From Planctomycetota bacterium (GTDB taxonomy: Bacteria > Planctomycetota > Phycisphaerae > UBA1845): a DNA stretch of 5,370 bases. Numbering within the stretch: position 1 is the first letter of the stretch; each line of letters begins with the position of its first letter. This document shows positions 1 to 5,370 of this stretch, piece after piece. The notes below the pieces were generated by a model. The model had not been told where the DNA came from. It made no database searches and was given only the letters and a program-made list of their open reading frames with translations. The stretch is taken from assembly GCA_022563055.1 (NCBI GenBank), contig JADFOB010000121.1, forward strand, positions 1-5,370, given 5' to 3'. Made by a program: the position numbers and the translations under genes.

Positions 1-3000
1 CTCCCGCCAATCCCAAAACGGTATTGCCTCGAGGATGCCCAGGAGCGATTTACGCAGTTCCTTCGCCACCGCATCGCTTCCCCGGTCACGCCGGCCGCCC
101 CCACGTTTCTTGATCAACTCCGCCAACCCCGTCCAGTCGTCCGCGTCCTCTCGCAACCGCTTGAGTTCCGTTAAGTCCTGCCTCTCGTAAGCGTCGGCCC
201 ACCGACGGACATAGGTCTCCATGTATCGCTTGGCGGTTCTGCGGACCTCGGCCTGACAGATCTCGTTAAGCTGCCCGCCCTCGTCGAGGCGACTGCCGAG
301 GAAGAAGTCAGGCGTAAACTCGTGCAGCTCATTGAGCAGGTCCGCGCATTCCTCCGTCCGATCAAACAGAAAACTCTGCGTGGCGCACGCCGGTATCTTT
401 CCGCCACCCTGTTTCACGACGGGCTGTCCGGACCTATCCGGTCGCTCCGCGCGCCGCTCGCCCCGGCCTCCCCTACGCGGGCGGCGCCTTGGTCGCCGTT
501 TTGACTCTTTCTTTCTTGGCGTGTCCTCGCTTGCTCTTGCCCGCCCGGTGTCCTCCACGCGTTGAGGCAGCGCGATCCGATACTCCGACCCGACCGCAGC
601 GGCATAGTCGTCCGGCAGCAGTTCGGCGAAACCCCAATCGCCGACACCCTCCATCGCATTGCGTATGGTGGTCAACAGGACGCGACCCTTCGCACGATTG
701 ATCGCCGTCTTGTGAGCCCGATGAAGCGCCGAGAGCTCGCCGGGTCGCCACTGCTCCCCGAGATTCCCCAGTGCAAGCGAATCGGCGCCTTCCTCCTCCT
801 CCGGCGGTCCGCTGCTAAGAGCGTACAGATCGTTGGCCCACTCAGACGGGAACCCTGGGGCGGCCGGTAGGTCCAGCTTCAGCGCCGCCAGTTTTTGGTG
901 GATTTGCGAAAGCGCCTGCTTCACCTTTATGGCATCGGGAGTCCGGGTCAGCTCGTCGTCCCCGGTCTCGCCGCCATCGCCGAGACTCAGTATATGTTGG
1001 TACGGCTTGATCAACTCGTCCACGACCGTGTTGAACGTTTCGATTTTCTCGAAGTAGACCGGGTTGTAGCCCGCCTCGGTCAAGTTGGCGGAATCCAAGC
1101 TGTCCCAAAGGGCAATATTCAACCCCGCGAGTCGCACATTTCGATCCCCCTCGGCTAGCTTGGAAACCGCTCCAGCCACGACGCTGTCTCGCGCAGCCCC
1201 GCAGGCCTCGTACGCCCGCGAGAGCTTTGCCTGAAGGTCAAGCCAGTTCTCCTGTTGTCTAAACACCGCCTCGCGAAGCGACGGAATCTCCACAGGAAGT
1301 CCGGCTACCCCTAACCGCCACGACGTCGCGTCGAGGGAATCGTCGAAATCACCGAAGTTGGCAAGGAAGGTGTCGGTGAACGTCTTCAGATTTTCGATGG
1401 TGTCGGTATCCGAAAGGCCCCGGCTCGCGTTGAGCATCTGGTCGTAGGTCTCATCCACGCGCGCACACGCCACCTGAATACGCATCCACTCGCGGATGTC
1501 CTGATCCGGGTGCTTATCACTCAGCGTGGCGTAGCCTTTGAGGTAATTGCTCGCGTGCACCAGCCCCTTGAGGATCGCCTCTTGCGGATTGATGCGCTCA
1601 TCTTCCAGCAACCGGGCCGGGCTACCCCAATCCGGGCGATCCTTGAGCACGGCGAAGTACCGGGCCGCTTGGCTCTGGAACTTCTCCCCGCTCTTCTGGA
1701 TGACCGATTCCTTATCCGTGACGATCTTGCACAACGTCTGGAAGCTCGCGTAGTCGAGCTGCTCATGCGGCATCGAAGCGTCGCCGCAGCCATACCACGT
1801 CACATACTCCGTCAGCGCGTCCAGATAAGCCTGACCCTTCGCTCGGGCTTCCTCACCGTCTCCAGGGTGAGGAAGCGCGGGTTTAGGTGATTTGAGCGCA
1901 TGGGTGATGTCGACCAGAGCCTCGCGCAGGAGTACGTGTTCGAACAGCGCCGCCTCAATGGTCTTGAGGTCCGCAATGGGTGCCTTCGCACCCAGCCAGA
2001 GCGACAGAATCCGGGCCCAGAACATGTTCTTCTGGAGAGTGTCGATCCCCGTGTACAACCGCCCGCCCATCATCAAGGCGTCGTGCGGAAGCACGGGCGT
2101 GGTCACGGGCGGTTCTTGCGCTGCAGCACGCGGTTCGCCAATGACCGACTCGAATTTGTAGGTCGACGTGACGAAGAGGCTGATCAACGCGACCCCAAGC
2201 GCCACGCTCCCGATTTTAAGCAGCTTCGCCAGTTTGCGGTTGCGGACCGCCTGTTCCTCGTTGCGGAAGACCAGACCGTGCTCGGGGAACATTTTCCGGA
2301 AGAACAGGTCTTTGATGAAATAGGGACGTTTGCTGGGGTAAAGGTCCAACGGCGCGAACTGCGCCGCCGCCTCGGGACCAAGACGGTCGGTCAGGTGTTT
2401 AAGGATCAACCCGCCCTCCCGCGTCGCACTGGTGAAGTAGATACCCCGGAACAGCAGGTTCTTGATCGCCCGGGGATTCTTGATCATCGGGAACAAGGTG
2501 CGCACATAGGTCTGCAACGGCTCGAGCAGCTCACGAAACTCTTCCGGGAAGCTGTAGGCCAGACCCAGGTCCATCTCGTCCGCTTCGTCGTTGAGGCGGC
2601 GCAAGCGCAGTTCATAAAGCCGGCGATAGACGTCCTCGAAGTCGTCGGGAAGCCGGTCGGGATCATAAAGCTCGTTGAACTCACCCGGCTTGGACCAGCC
2701 GAACATCTGGTTCAACACCGTAATGTCGCGCTCGGCCCGGTCGAAAAACTGCATGAAACCGACGATCTTGTCGCACTTGGTCACGACCAGATAGGTGGCG
2801 AACGTCACGCCGAGCTTCGTCTGGAGGTCGCGCAGACGCTCCAACGCCGTGTTGGCGAACTCTTCGATCTTCTCCGGTGGATCCTGCAAGAGATGATCGG
2901 CCGAAACGCATACCACCGTTCCGTTAATCGGATACCCCTTGCGCCCTTTGGCGATCGTGCTGAGGAACGCCTCCCACTCCCGTCGGTCGGCGTCATCACG

Positions 3001-3555
3001 CGGGTTGCACAAACGACCCGCCATGTCCACGAAAACCGCGTCCTCGGTGAACCACCAGTTGTAGTTGAGCGTGCCGAGCTGATAACCCTCCGGCTTGCCC
3101 GTGGAAAACTGGAGCCCGCCCTCGTTGATCAGCTTGGTCTTGCCGCATCCCGAGTCGCCGATCACGATATACCACGGCAAATCATAAACGCTGATCCCGA
3201 TGTTCTTACGCATGTCGCGGATCGCGCCGAAGAACTTATCGTTGTTGGCTTTGATGGCCGCGCCCACGTCCATCGACACCGGACCCGCCCCGCTGTCCGC
3301 CGCCAGGTCCGCCGCCATCTTCCTCGAACGCTTCCTCGACTTGCGCCCGAAAATCTTCGATATCAACAAGCCCAGCAGACCCAAGACTGCGATTACCGCA
3401 GCCACACCGATGATGATGAAGAAGGTCGACGTCTGCGGGAAAAGGAACCGCTTCAACAGGTAGATCGCGCCGAGCGGACTGCTAAGACCCGCCATCGCGA
3501 TCATCATTTTCATCTCCCGAGGGAGACCCTTGTACATCTTGAGCAGTTTTTTCAT
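1..3555 (-). CDS. tssM: Type VI secretion inner-membrane NTPase TssM (IcmF family), N-terminal 1185 residues, 3' end outside window
   Basis: TssM spans the inner membrane and, with TssL and usually the lipoprotein TssJ, forms the T6SS trans-envelope complex. The frame is open from the ATG at 3555 to base 1 without a stop (1185 codons). Visible layout: a weak membrane segment at about 15-34 and a strong one at 44-66 make the N-terminal hairpin, followed by a basic cytoplasmic stretch (RKSRKRSRK, 71-79). The NTPase domain has P-loop GDSGCGKT (133-140), DMAG (177-180) and TKCD (259-262), all apparently intact. A third membrane helix lies at about 447-464, and the rest should be periplasmic. MetTyr..Tyr...Trp-type residues (RYMETYVRRW, 1110-1119) resemble a mid-periplasmic IcmF motif, so several hundred residues probably lie beyond the window. 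Oddities are acidic loops (859-868, 917-926) and an Arg-rich stretch (1004-1043). The start is supported by AAGAGGGAA six bases upstream. Residue numbering is from my own translation. Confidence 0.96.
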   Translation of the reverse strand, partial: MKKLLKMYKGLPREMKMMIAMAGLSSPLGAIYLLKRFLFPQTSTFFIIIGVAAVIAVLGLLGLLISKIFGRKSRKRSRKMAADLAADSGAGPVSMDVGAAIKANNDKFFGAIRDMRKNIGISVYDLPWYIVIGDSGCGKTKLINEGGLQFSTGKPEGYQLGTLNYNWWFTEDAVFVDMAGRLCNPRDDADRREWEAFLSTIAKGRKGYPINGTVVCVSADHLLQDPPEKIEEFANTALERLRDLQTKLGVTFATYLVVTKCDKIVGFMQFFDRAERDITVLNQMFGWSKPGEFNELYDPDRLPDDFEDVYRRLYELRLRRLNDEADEMDLGLAYSFPEEFRELLEPLQTYVRTLFPMIKNPRAIKNLLFRGIYFTSATREGGLILKHLTDRLGPEAAAQFAPLDLYPSKRPYFIKDLFFRKMFPEHGLVFRNEEQAVRNRKLAKLLKIGSVALGVALISLFVTSTYKFESVIGEPRAAAQEPPVTTPVLPHDALMMGGRLYTGIDTLQKNMFWARILSLWLGAKAPIADLKTIEAALFEHVLLREALVDITHALKSPKPALPHPGDGEEARAKGQAYLDALTEYVTWYGCGDASMPHEQLDYASFQTLCKIVTDKESVIQKSGEKFQSQAARYFAVLKDRPDWGSPARLLEDERINPQEAILKGLVHASNYLKGYATLSDKHPDQDIREWMRIQVACARVDETYDQMLNASRGLSDTDTIENLKTFTDTFLANFGDFDDSLDATSWRLGVAGLPVEIPSLREAVFRQQENWLDLQAKLSRAYEACGAARDSVVAGAVSKLAEGDRNVRLAGLNIALWDSLDSANLTEAGYNPVYFEKIETFNTVVDELIKPYQHILSLGDGGETGDDELTRTPDAIKVKQALSQIHQKLAALKLDLPAAPGFPSEWANDLYALSSGPPEEEEGADSLALGNLGEQWRPGELSALHRAHKTAINRAKGRVLLTTIRNAMEGVGDWGFAELLPDDYAAAVGSEYRIALPQRVEDTGRARASEDTPRKKESKRRPRRRPRRGGRGERRAERPDRSGQPVVKQGGGKIPACATQSFLFDRTEECADLLNELHEFTPDFFLGSRLDEGGQLNEICQAEVRRTAKRYMETYVRRWADAYERQDLTELKRLREDADDWTGLAELIKKRGGGRRDRGSDAVAKELRKSLLGILEAIPFWDWRE
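406..549 (-). other. Arg/Pro-rich basic low-complexity segment inside tssM
   Basis: Residues about 1003-1050 of TssM. Within 1004-1043 there are 15 Arg and 3 Lys in 40 residues, with clusters such as RRPRRRPRRGGRGERR, and few hydrophobic residues. It is probably disordered. It sits in the part predicted to be periplasmic, between ordinary-looking folded segments. A/T-ending codons are commoner here than in the rest of the gene (11 of 26 between about 472 and 549), so a pair of compensating frameshifts is an alternative explanation. Confidence 0.75.
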
Positions 3556-3561
3556 CGTTGA

Positions 3562-3570
3562 TTCCCTCTT
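3562..3570 (-). promoter_or_regulatory. Ribosome binding site of tssM
   Basis: The minus strand reads AAGAGGGAA, then six bases (TCAACG), then the ATG ending at 3555. The GAGG core is a reasonable Shine-Dalgarno. It supports this Met over the later in-frame Met codons at residues 7, 15, 17, 18 and 21, which have nothing comparable and would remove part of the first membrane segment. Confidence 0.7.
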
Positions 3571-3606
3571 ACGCCCGTCGCGCGGGTGAGTCACACTCCC
3601 GTCACA

Positions 3607-3625
3607 GAGGCTCTGCGGGAGCCTC
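3607..3625 (-). repeat. Perfect 7-bp inverted repeat, 5-base loop (hairpin A)
   Basis: Plus strand GAGGCTC (3607-3613), loop TGCGG, GAGCCTC (3619-3625). The arms are perfect reverse complements. It lies in the tssL-tssM spacer. No T-run follows on the minus strand, so it is not a standard terminator; it could moderate tssM expression or protect the 3' end of the upstream message. Confidence 0.6.
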
Positions 3626-3635
3626 GCCCTCCCGC
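3615..3635 (-). repeat. Perfect 7-bp inverted repeat, 7-base loop (hairpin B), overlapping hairpin A
   Basis: Plus strand GCGGGAG (3615-3621), loop CCTCGCC, CTCCCGC (3629-3635). It begins one base after the tssL stop in mRNA order. It shares 3619-3621 with the arm of hairpin A and its arm covers A's loop, so both cannot form on the same molecule. Confidence 0.6.
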
Positions 3636-3660
3636 GTTATGGCGACTCGGCGGGAGCCTC
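3615..3660. repeat. 11-base direct repeat flanking the tssL stop codon
   Basis: GCGGGAGCCTC occurs at 3615-3625 (spacer) and again at 3650-3660 (last tssL codons), 35 bases apart. The upstream copy can also pair with CTCCCGC at 3629-3635, putting the tssL stop codon in a 14-base loop. It may be a small duplication or part of an RNA switch; the sequence alone does not decide. Confidence 0.6.
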
Positions 3661-4443
3661 AACCTCCACGGTCGGCTCCTCGCCATCGGCGATCTGCTTC
3701 CACTGTGTCGCGCTCACCCGGATGTCCTTGACCGCCTTGCTCCACGCGATGCGAAACGTACCCAGAGACAATCCCAGAATCACCACAAACGTCACAAGAA
3801 CGACCGTCAGACTCATACCCAAGTTGTAATTCACCTTCGCTTCCTGATTGTGCTCGTACGTTTCCGGGAACATCTCCTTCGCACGCGTCACTGCGTAGGC
3901 CGGCAACCGCGTGAAAAGCCTGCGCGTATAGTCCGCAAGCTCCTGCGGCCGGTCGTGGTACTGACCTTTGAAACCGAGTCGAAGGCAGACAAAGTAGAGG
4001 CCCAGCAACTCCGCCAACTCGTGGCGGTCACGGCGCTCACGACGCTCAGCCAGTTCATATTCCCGCTGGATCTCATCGCAATCCCGGAAAAAGTCCTCGC
4101 CGCCCGTGGCCTGTGCGTGGTCGAGTATCTGAGGATCCGTCTCAAACGGGTTGTCCGCCCAATACTCCGATCCTTCCCAGGGCGTGTTGATCATCTTGTA
4201 GTCCAACATGTAGACCATCATCGCCTTGGCGCGGTCCTCCCACAGACGCTCGACAGCCGGCTCGTCACGCGAAAGCTCTTCCGCATCCCGAAATGCCGAC
4301 AACGCCTCATACCGACCCTGGTCCGGCGGAGGCGTCGTACCGTGCTTGACCTGGCGCCCGAAGTTCGTGGTGAACTCCAAGATCGGCCAACAAGCCGTCG
4401 TCAAACGGAGACTCGGGCGGTCGCCCTGGTCCGTAGTCGTCAT
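3637..4443 (-). CDS. tssL: Type VI secretion inner-membrane protein TssL (DotU family), no peptidoglycan-binding domain
   Basis: TssL is a tail-anchored inner-membrane protein that pairs with TssM and contacts the baseplate through its cytoplasmic domain. The 268-residue product has the DotU layout: PILEFTTNFGRQV (20-32) fits the family's early 'PLLdLa' helix, MVYMLDYKMINTPW (76-89) fits the 'DE..lNTPW' block, GGEDFF (114-119) fits 'GGe.FF', and ELLGLYFVCLRLGFKGQY (145-162) is the most typical signature. The usual Asp-Glu before the TPW block reads Asp-Tyr (81-82) here. One strong membrane helix lies at 208-230. Only about 38 residues follow, ending in an acidic Pro-containing tail (EEPTVEVEAPAESP), so there is no OmpA-like peptidoglycan-binding domain and any wall contact must come from another protein. 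The start is fixed by AAGGAG five bases upstream and by the ATGA overlap with tssK. The stop is TAA. tssM follows after 81 bases. Confidence 0.94.
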   Translation of the reverse strand: MTTTDQGDRPSLRLTTACWPILEFTTNFGRQVKHGTTPPPDQGRYEALSAFRDAEELSRDEPAVERLWEDRAKAMMVYMLDYKMINTPWEGSEYWADNPFETDPQILDHAQATGGEDFFRDCDEIQREYELAERRERRDRHELAELLGLYFVCLRLGFKGQYHDRPQELADYTRRLFTRLPAYAVTRAKEMFPETYEHNQEAKVNYNLGMSLTVVLVTFVVILGLSLGTFRIAWSKAVKDIRVSATQWKQIADGEEPTVEVEAPAESP

Positions 4444-5370
4444 GAACGCTCCTTTTGGATCACATAGAGCGACGGTCGGAACTTCTCCAACGCGGCAAGC
4501 TGACCCTCTTGAATGCTGATCCGAATGCCACGCTCCTGCTCACACTCACGCCAGTAGTCGGTGCGGTCCGCGCCCATCGTCTTGTTGATCTTGAAGTAGT
4601 GAAGACCCTGGCGACGTGGCAACGTCCCGGCCGGTACCGACTTGATCTCCAGCTTCAAACCGCGAACCGCGATATTGGCGATCTTGGGAGCCCGCGTCGG
4701 TGATGCCAGCTTTAGGTTCAAGCGACTGTACACATGACGCTCCACCTCCTGGATGTCCATGTCTTCCGACGTGAGCCCGACGAACATCTCGAGATTCTGA
4801 TCGATCCACGGACGATCCAGTTCCACCGCCAACCCCTCGCGACCCTGGGCGTCCTTCTTGCGGTCAAAGCGACGCTCGATGTACGCCATGGGCCTCATCG
4901 CCTCGAGCAAAACCTCAAGCCGCGCACGCAACAGATCGAACGTCACGCCGGGACGATCGTGGTCGTAATCCGGAATGATGCCGGGGACAAGGTCGTCGTG
5001 GAAGACCGACAGGTTCCCAATCAACCGCGAAAAAACGACGAACATGTCATACGGTGCCAGGAGCGGAGATTGCTGCAACGCTTTGAGGTGGGCCCGCGCT
5101 TCGTTCAGAGCGTGCAGTTTCAGAAGGTGTTCCGTGTTGGCCGCCACGCCGTCCGTGAACAACATCTTATGCTCCCGAGCCTCTCTCGCAAGCACCTCAT
5201 CTTTGGCCTCGATCTGATCCGTAAGAGAGTTAACCAAACTGCTCAAGCCCGCGTCGGCCTGAACGGCAAGCAGCGGACCCGCACCCAATGCGTCAAACTC
5301 CGGCAACGCGCCGGGCCGATCCGTCCGCCTCACACGCCCCAGACGCACGGTCTCGTCACCCGTCATATCC
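4440..5370 (-). CDS. tssK: Type VI secretion baseplate protein TssK, C-terminal part (5' end outside window)
   Basis: TssK is a cytoplasmic T6SS protein that links the baseplate to the TssJLM membrane complex. The frame is open to the right edge, so the ATG ending at 5366 is internal. About 309 codons are visible; known TssK proteins are about 440-450 residues, so roughly 130-140 N-terminal residues are missing. Counting from that Met, residues 25-160 match the helical middle domain: a PLLAVQADAG-like segment, a long helix, then IPDYDHDRPGVTF at 131-143, which corresponds to the family's YDHD-type motif. Residues 205-308 match the C-terminal domain that binds the membrane complex: VPAGTLP at 244-250, LHYFKI at 255-260 and YW at 271-272. 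No membrane segment is seen, as expected. The stop (TGA, 4442-4440) overlaps the tssL start in ATGA, and the final Lys-Glu codons supply the tssL ribosome binding site. Family assignment is by recognition of motifs; the neighbouring tssL and tssM support it strongly. Confidence 0.93.
   Translation of the reverse strand, partial: DMTGDETVRLGRVRRTDRPGALPEFDALGAGPLLAVQADAGLSSLVNSLTDQIEAKDEVLAREAREHKMLFTDGVAANTEHLLKLHALNEARAHLKALQQSPLLAPYDMFVVFSRLIGNLSVFHDDLVPGIIPDYDHDRPGVTFDLLRARLEVLLEAMRPMAYIERRFDRKKDAQGREGLAVELDRPWIDQNLEMFVGLTSEDMDIQEVERHVYSRLNLKLASPTRAPKIANIAVRGLKLEIKSVPAGTLPRRQGLHYFKINKTMGADRTDYWRECEQERGIRISIQEGQLAALEKFRPSLYVIQKERS
4449..4454 (-). promoter_or_regulatory. Ribosome binding site of tssL inside the end of tssK
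   Basis: On the minus strand AAGGAG lies five bases before the tssL ATG. It is formed by the Lys-Glu codons near the end of tssK. With the ATGA stop/start overlap at 4440-4443 this fixes the tssL start and suggests that ribosomes finishing tssK restart on tssL. Confidence 0.8.

Larger units (their letters stand above)
3556..3636 (-). other. tssL-tssM spacer, 81 bases, with nested inverted repeats
   Basis: This is the only non-coding stretch in the window. In mRNA order it holds two overlapping hairpins just after the tssL stop, a TGTGAC direct repeat (3606-3601 and 3595-3590, 11 bases apart), a short GC-rich 4-bp stem (CCCG/CGGG, 3586-3574) and the tssM ribosome binding site. I see no clear -35/-10 pair and no T-run after a stem, so neither a promoter nor a Rho-independent terminator can be called. 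The genes most likely share one transcript. Confidence 0.7.

Noticed and set aside
414..751. Two shorter minus-strand open frames (92 and 81 codons)
   Set aside because: Both overlap the continuous tssM frame and read as low-complexity protein outside the linker. Only the short stretch at 473-549 deserved attention as a possible frameshift.
1510..1890. 126-codon open frame on the plus strand
   Set aside because: Also antisense to the tssM frame, which is continuous through this region with ordinary coding composition.
1900..3561. 553-codon open frame on the plus strand
   Set aside because: It is codon-aligned antisense to tssM. It stays open only because the sense gene rarely uses TTA, CTA and TCA codons; the preceding plus-strand stop at 1888-1890 is the antisense of a TCA serine codon. 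The predicted protein is rich in Arg, His and Gln with no recognisable domain.
3607..3635. Rho-independent terminator between tssL and tssM
   Set aside because: There are stable stems but no T-run follows on the minus strand, and the next gene belongs to the same complex, so a full terminator is unlikely.
3586..4467. 293-codon open frame on the plus strand
   Set aside because: It is codon-aligned antisense to tssL, by the same mechanism. Its product has no recognisable domain, whereas the minus strand encodes a clear DotU protein.
1..5370. CRISPR array, tRNA or rRNA genes, insertion sequence ends
   Set aside because: No regularly spaced repeats, no tRNA-like cloverleaf or rRNA segment, and no transposase or terminal inverted repeats were seen; the window is almost fully occupied by the three T6SS genes.

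Overview
The window carries part of a type VI secretion system (T6SS) operon, and essentially all of it is coding on the minus strand. In transcription order (right to left) the genes are the 3' part of tssK (baseplate/membrane-complex adaptor), a complete tssL (DotU-family inner-membrane protein), and the first 1185 codons of tssM (IcmF-family inner-membrane NTPase), which runs off the left edge. All three were identified from their own motifs: the TssK C-terminal VPAGTLP / LHYFKI / YW pattern, the DotU TPW / GGEDFF / LLGLYFVCLRLGFKGQY pattern with a C-terminal membrane anchor, and the TssM membrane hairpin, P-loop GDSGCGKT, DMAG, TKCD and third membrane segment.

Layout: 5370-4440 is tssK without its N-terminus. 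It overlaps tssL by 4 bases (ATGA), and a good Shine-Dalgarno lies in the last tssK codons, so the two are probably translationally coupled. tssL spans 4443-3637. An 81-base spacer (3636-3556) holds nested inverted repeats and the tssM ribosome binding site. tssM runs from 3555 past base 1. The large plus-strand open frames, up to about 550 codons, are codon-aligned antisense shadows of tssM and tssL.

Together the products make the inner-membrane part of the apparatus. TssL and TssM form the trans-envelope complex, and TssK docks the cytoplasmic baseplate on it. No TssJ lipoprotein, sheath, Hcp, VgrG, ClpV, effector or immunity gene is visible here.

The organism is a diderm bacterium with fairly high GC and G/C-rich third codon positions. 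The proteins look diverged from the well-studied proteobacterial versions. A non-proteobacterial lineage such as Planctomycetota is possible, but this is only a weak guess. The most unusual points are an Arg/Pro-rich basic stretch in the predicted periplasmic part of TssM, acidic low-complexity loops shortly before it, a TssM that is probably much longer than usual, and the overlapping hairpins between tssL and tssM. I see a divergent T6SS core, not an entirely new system.
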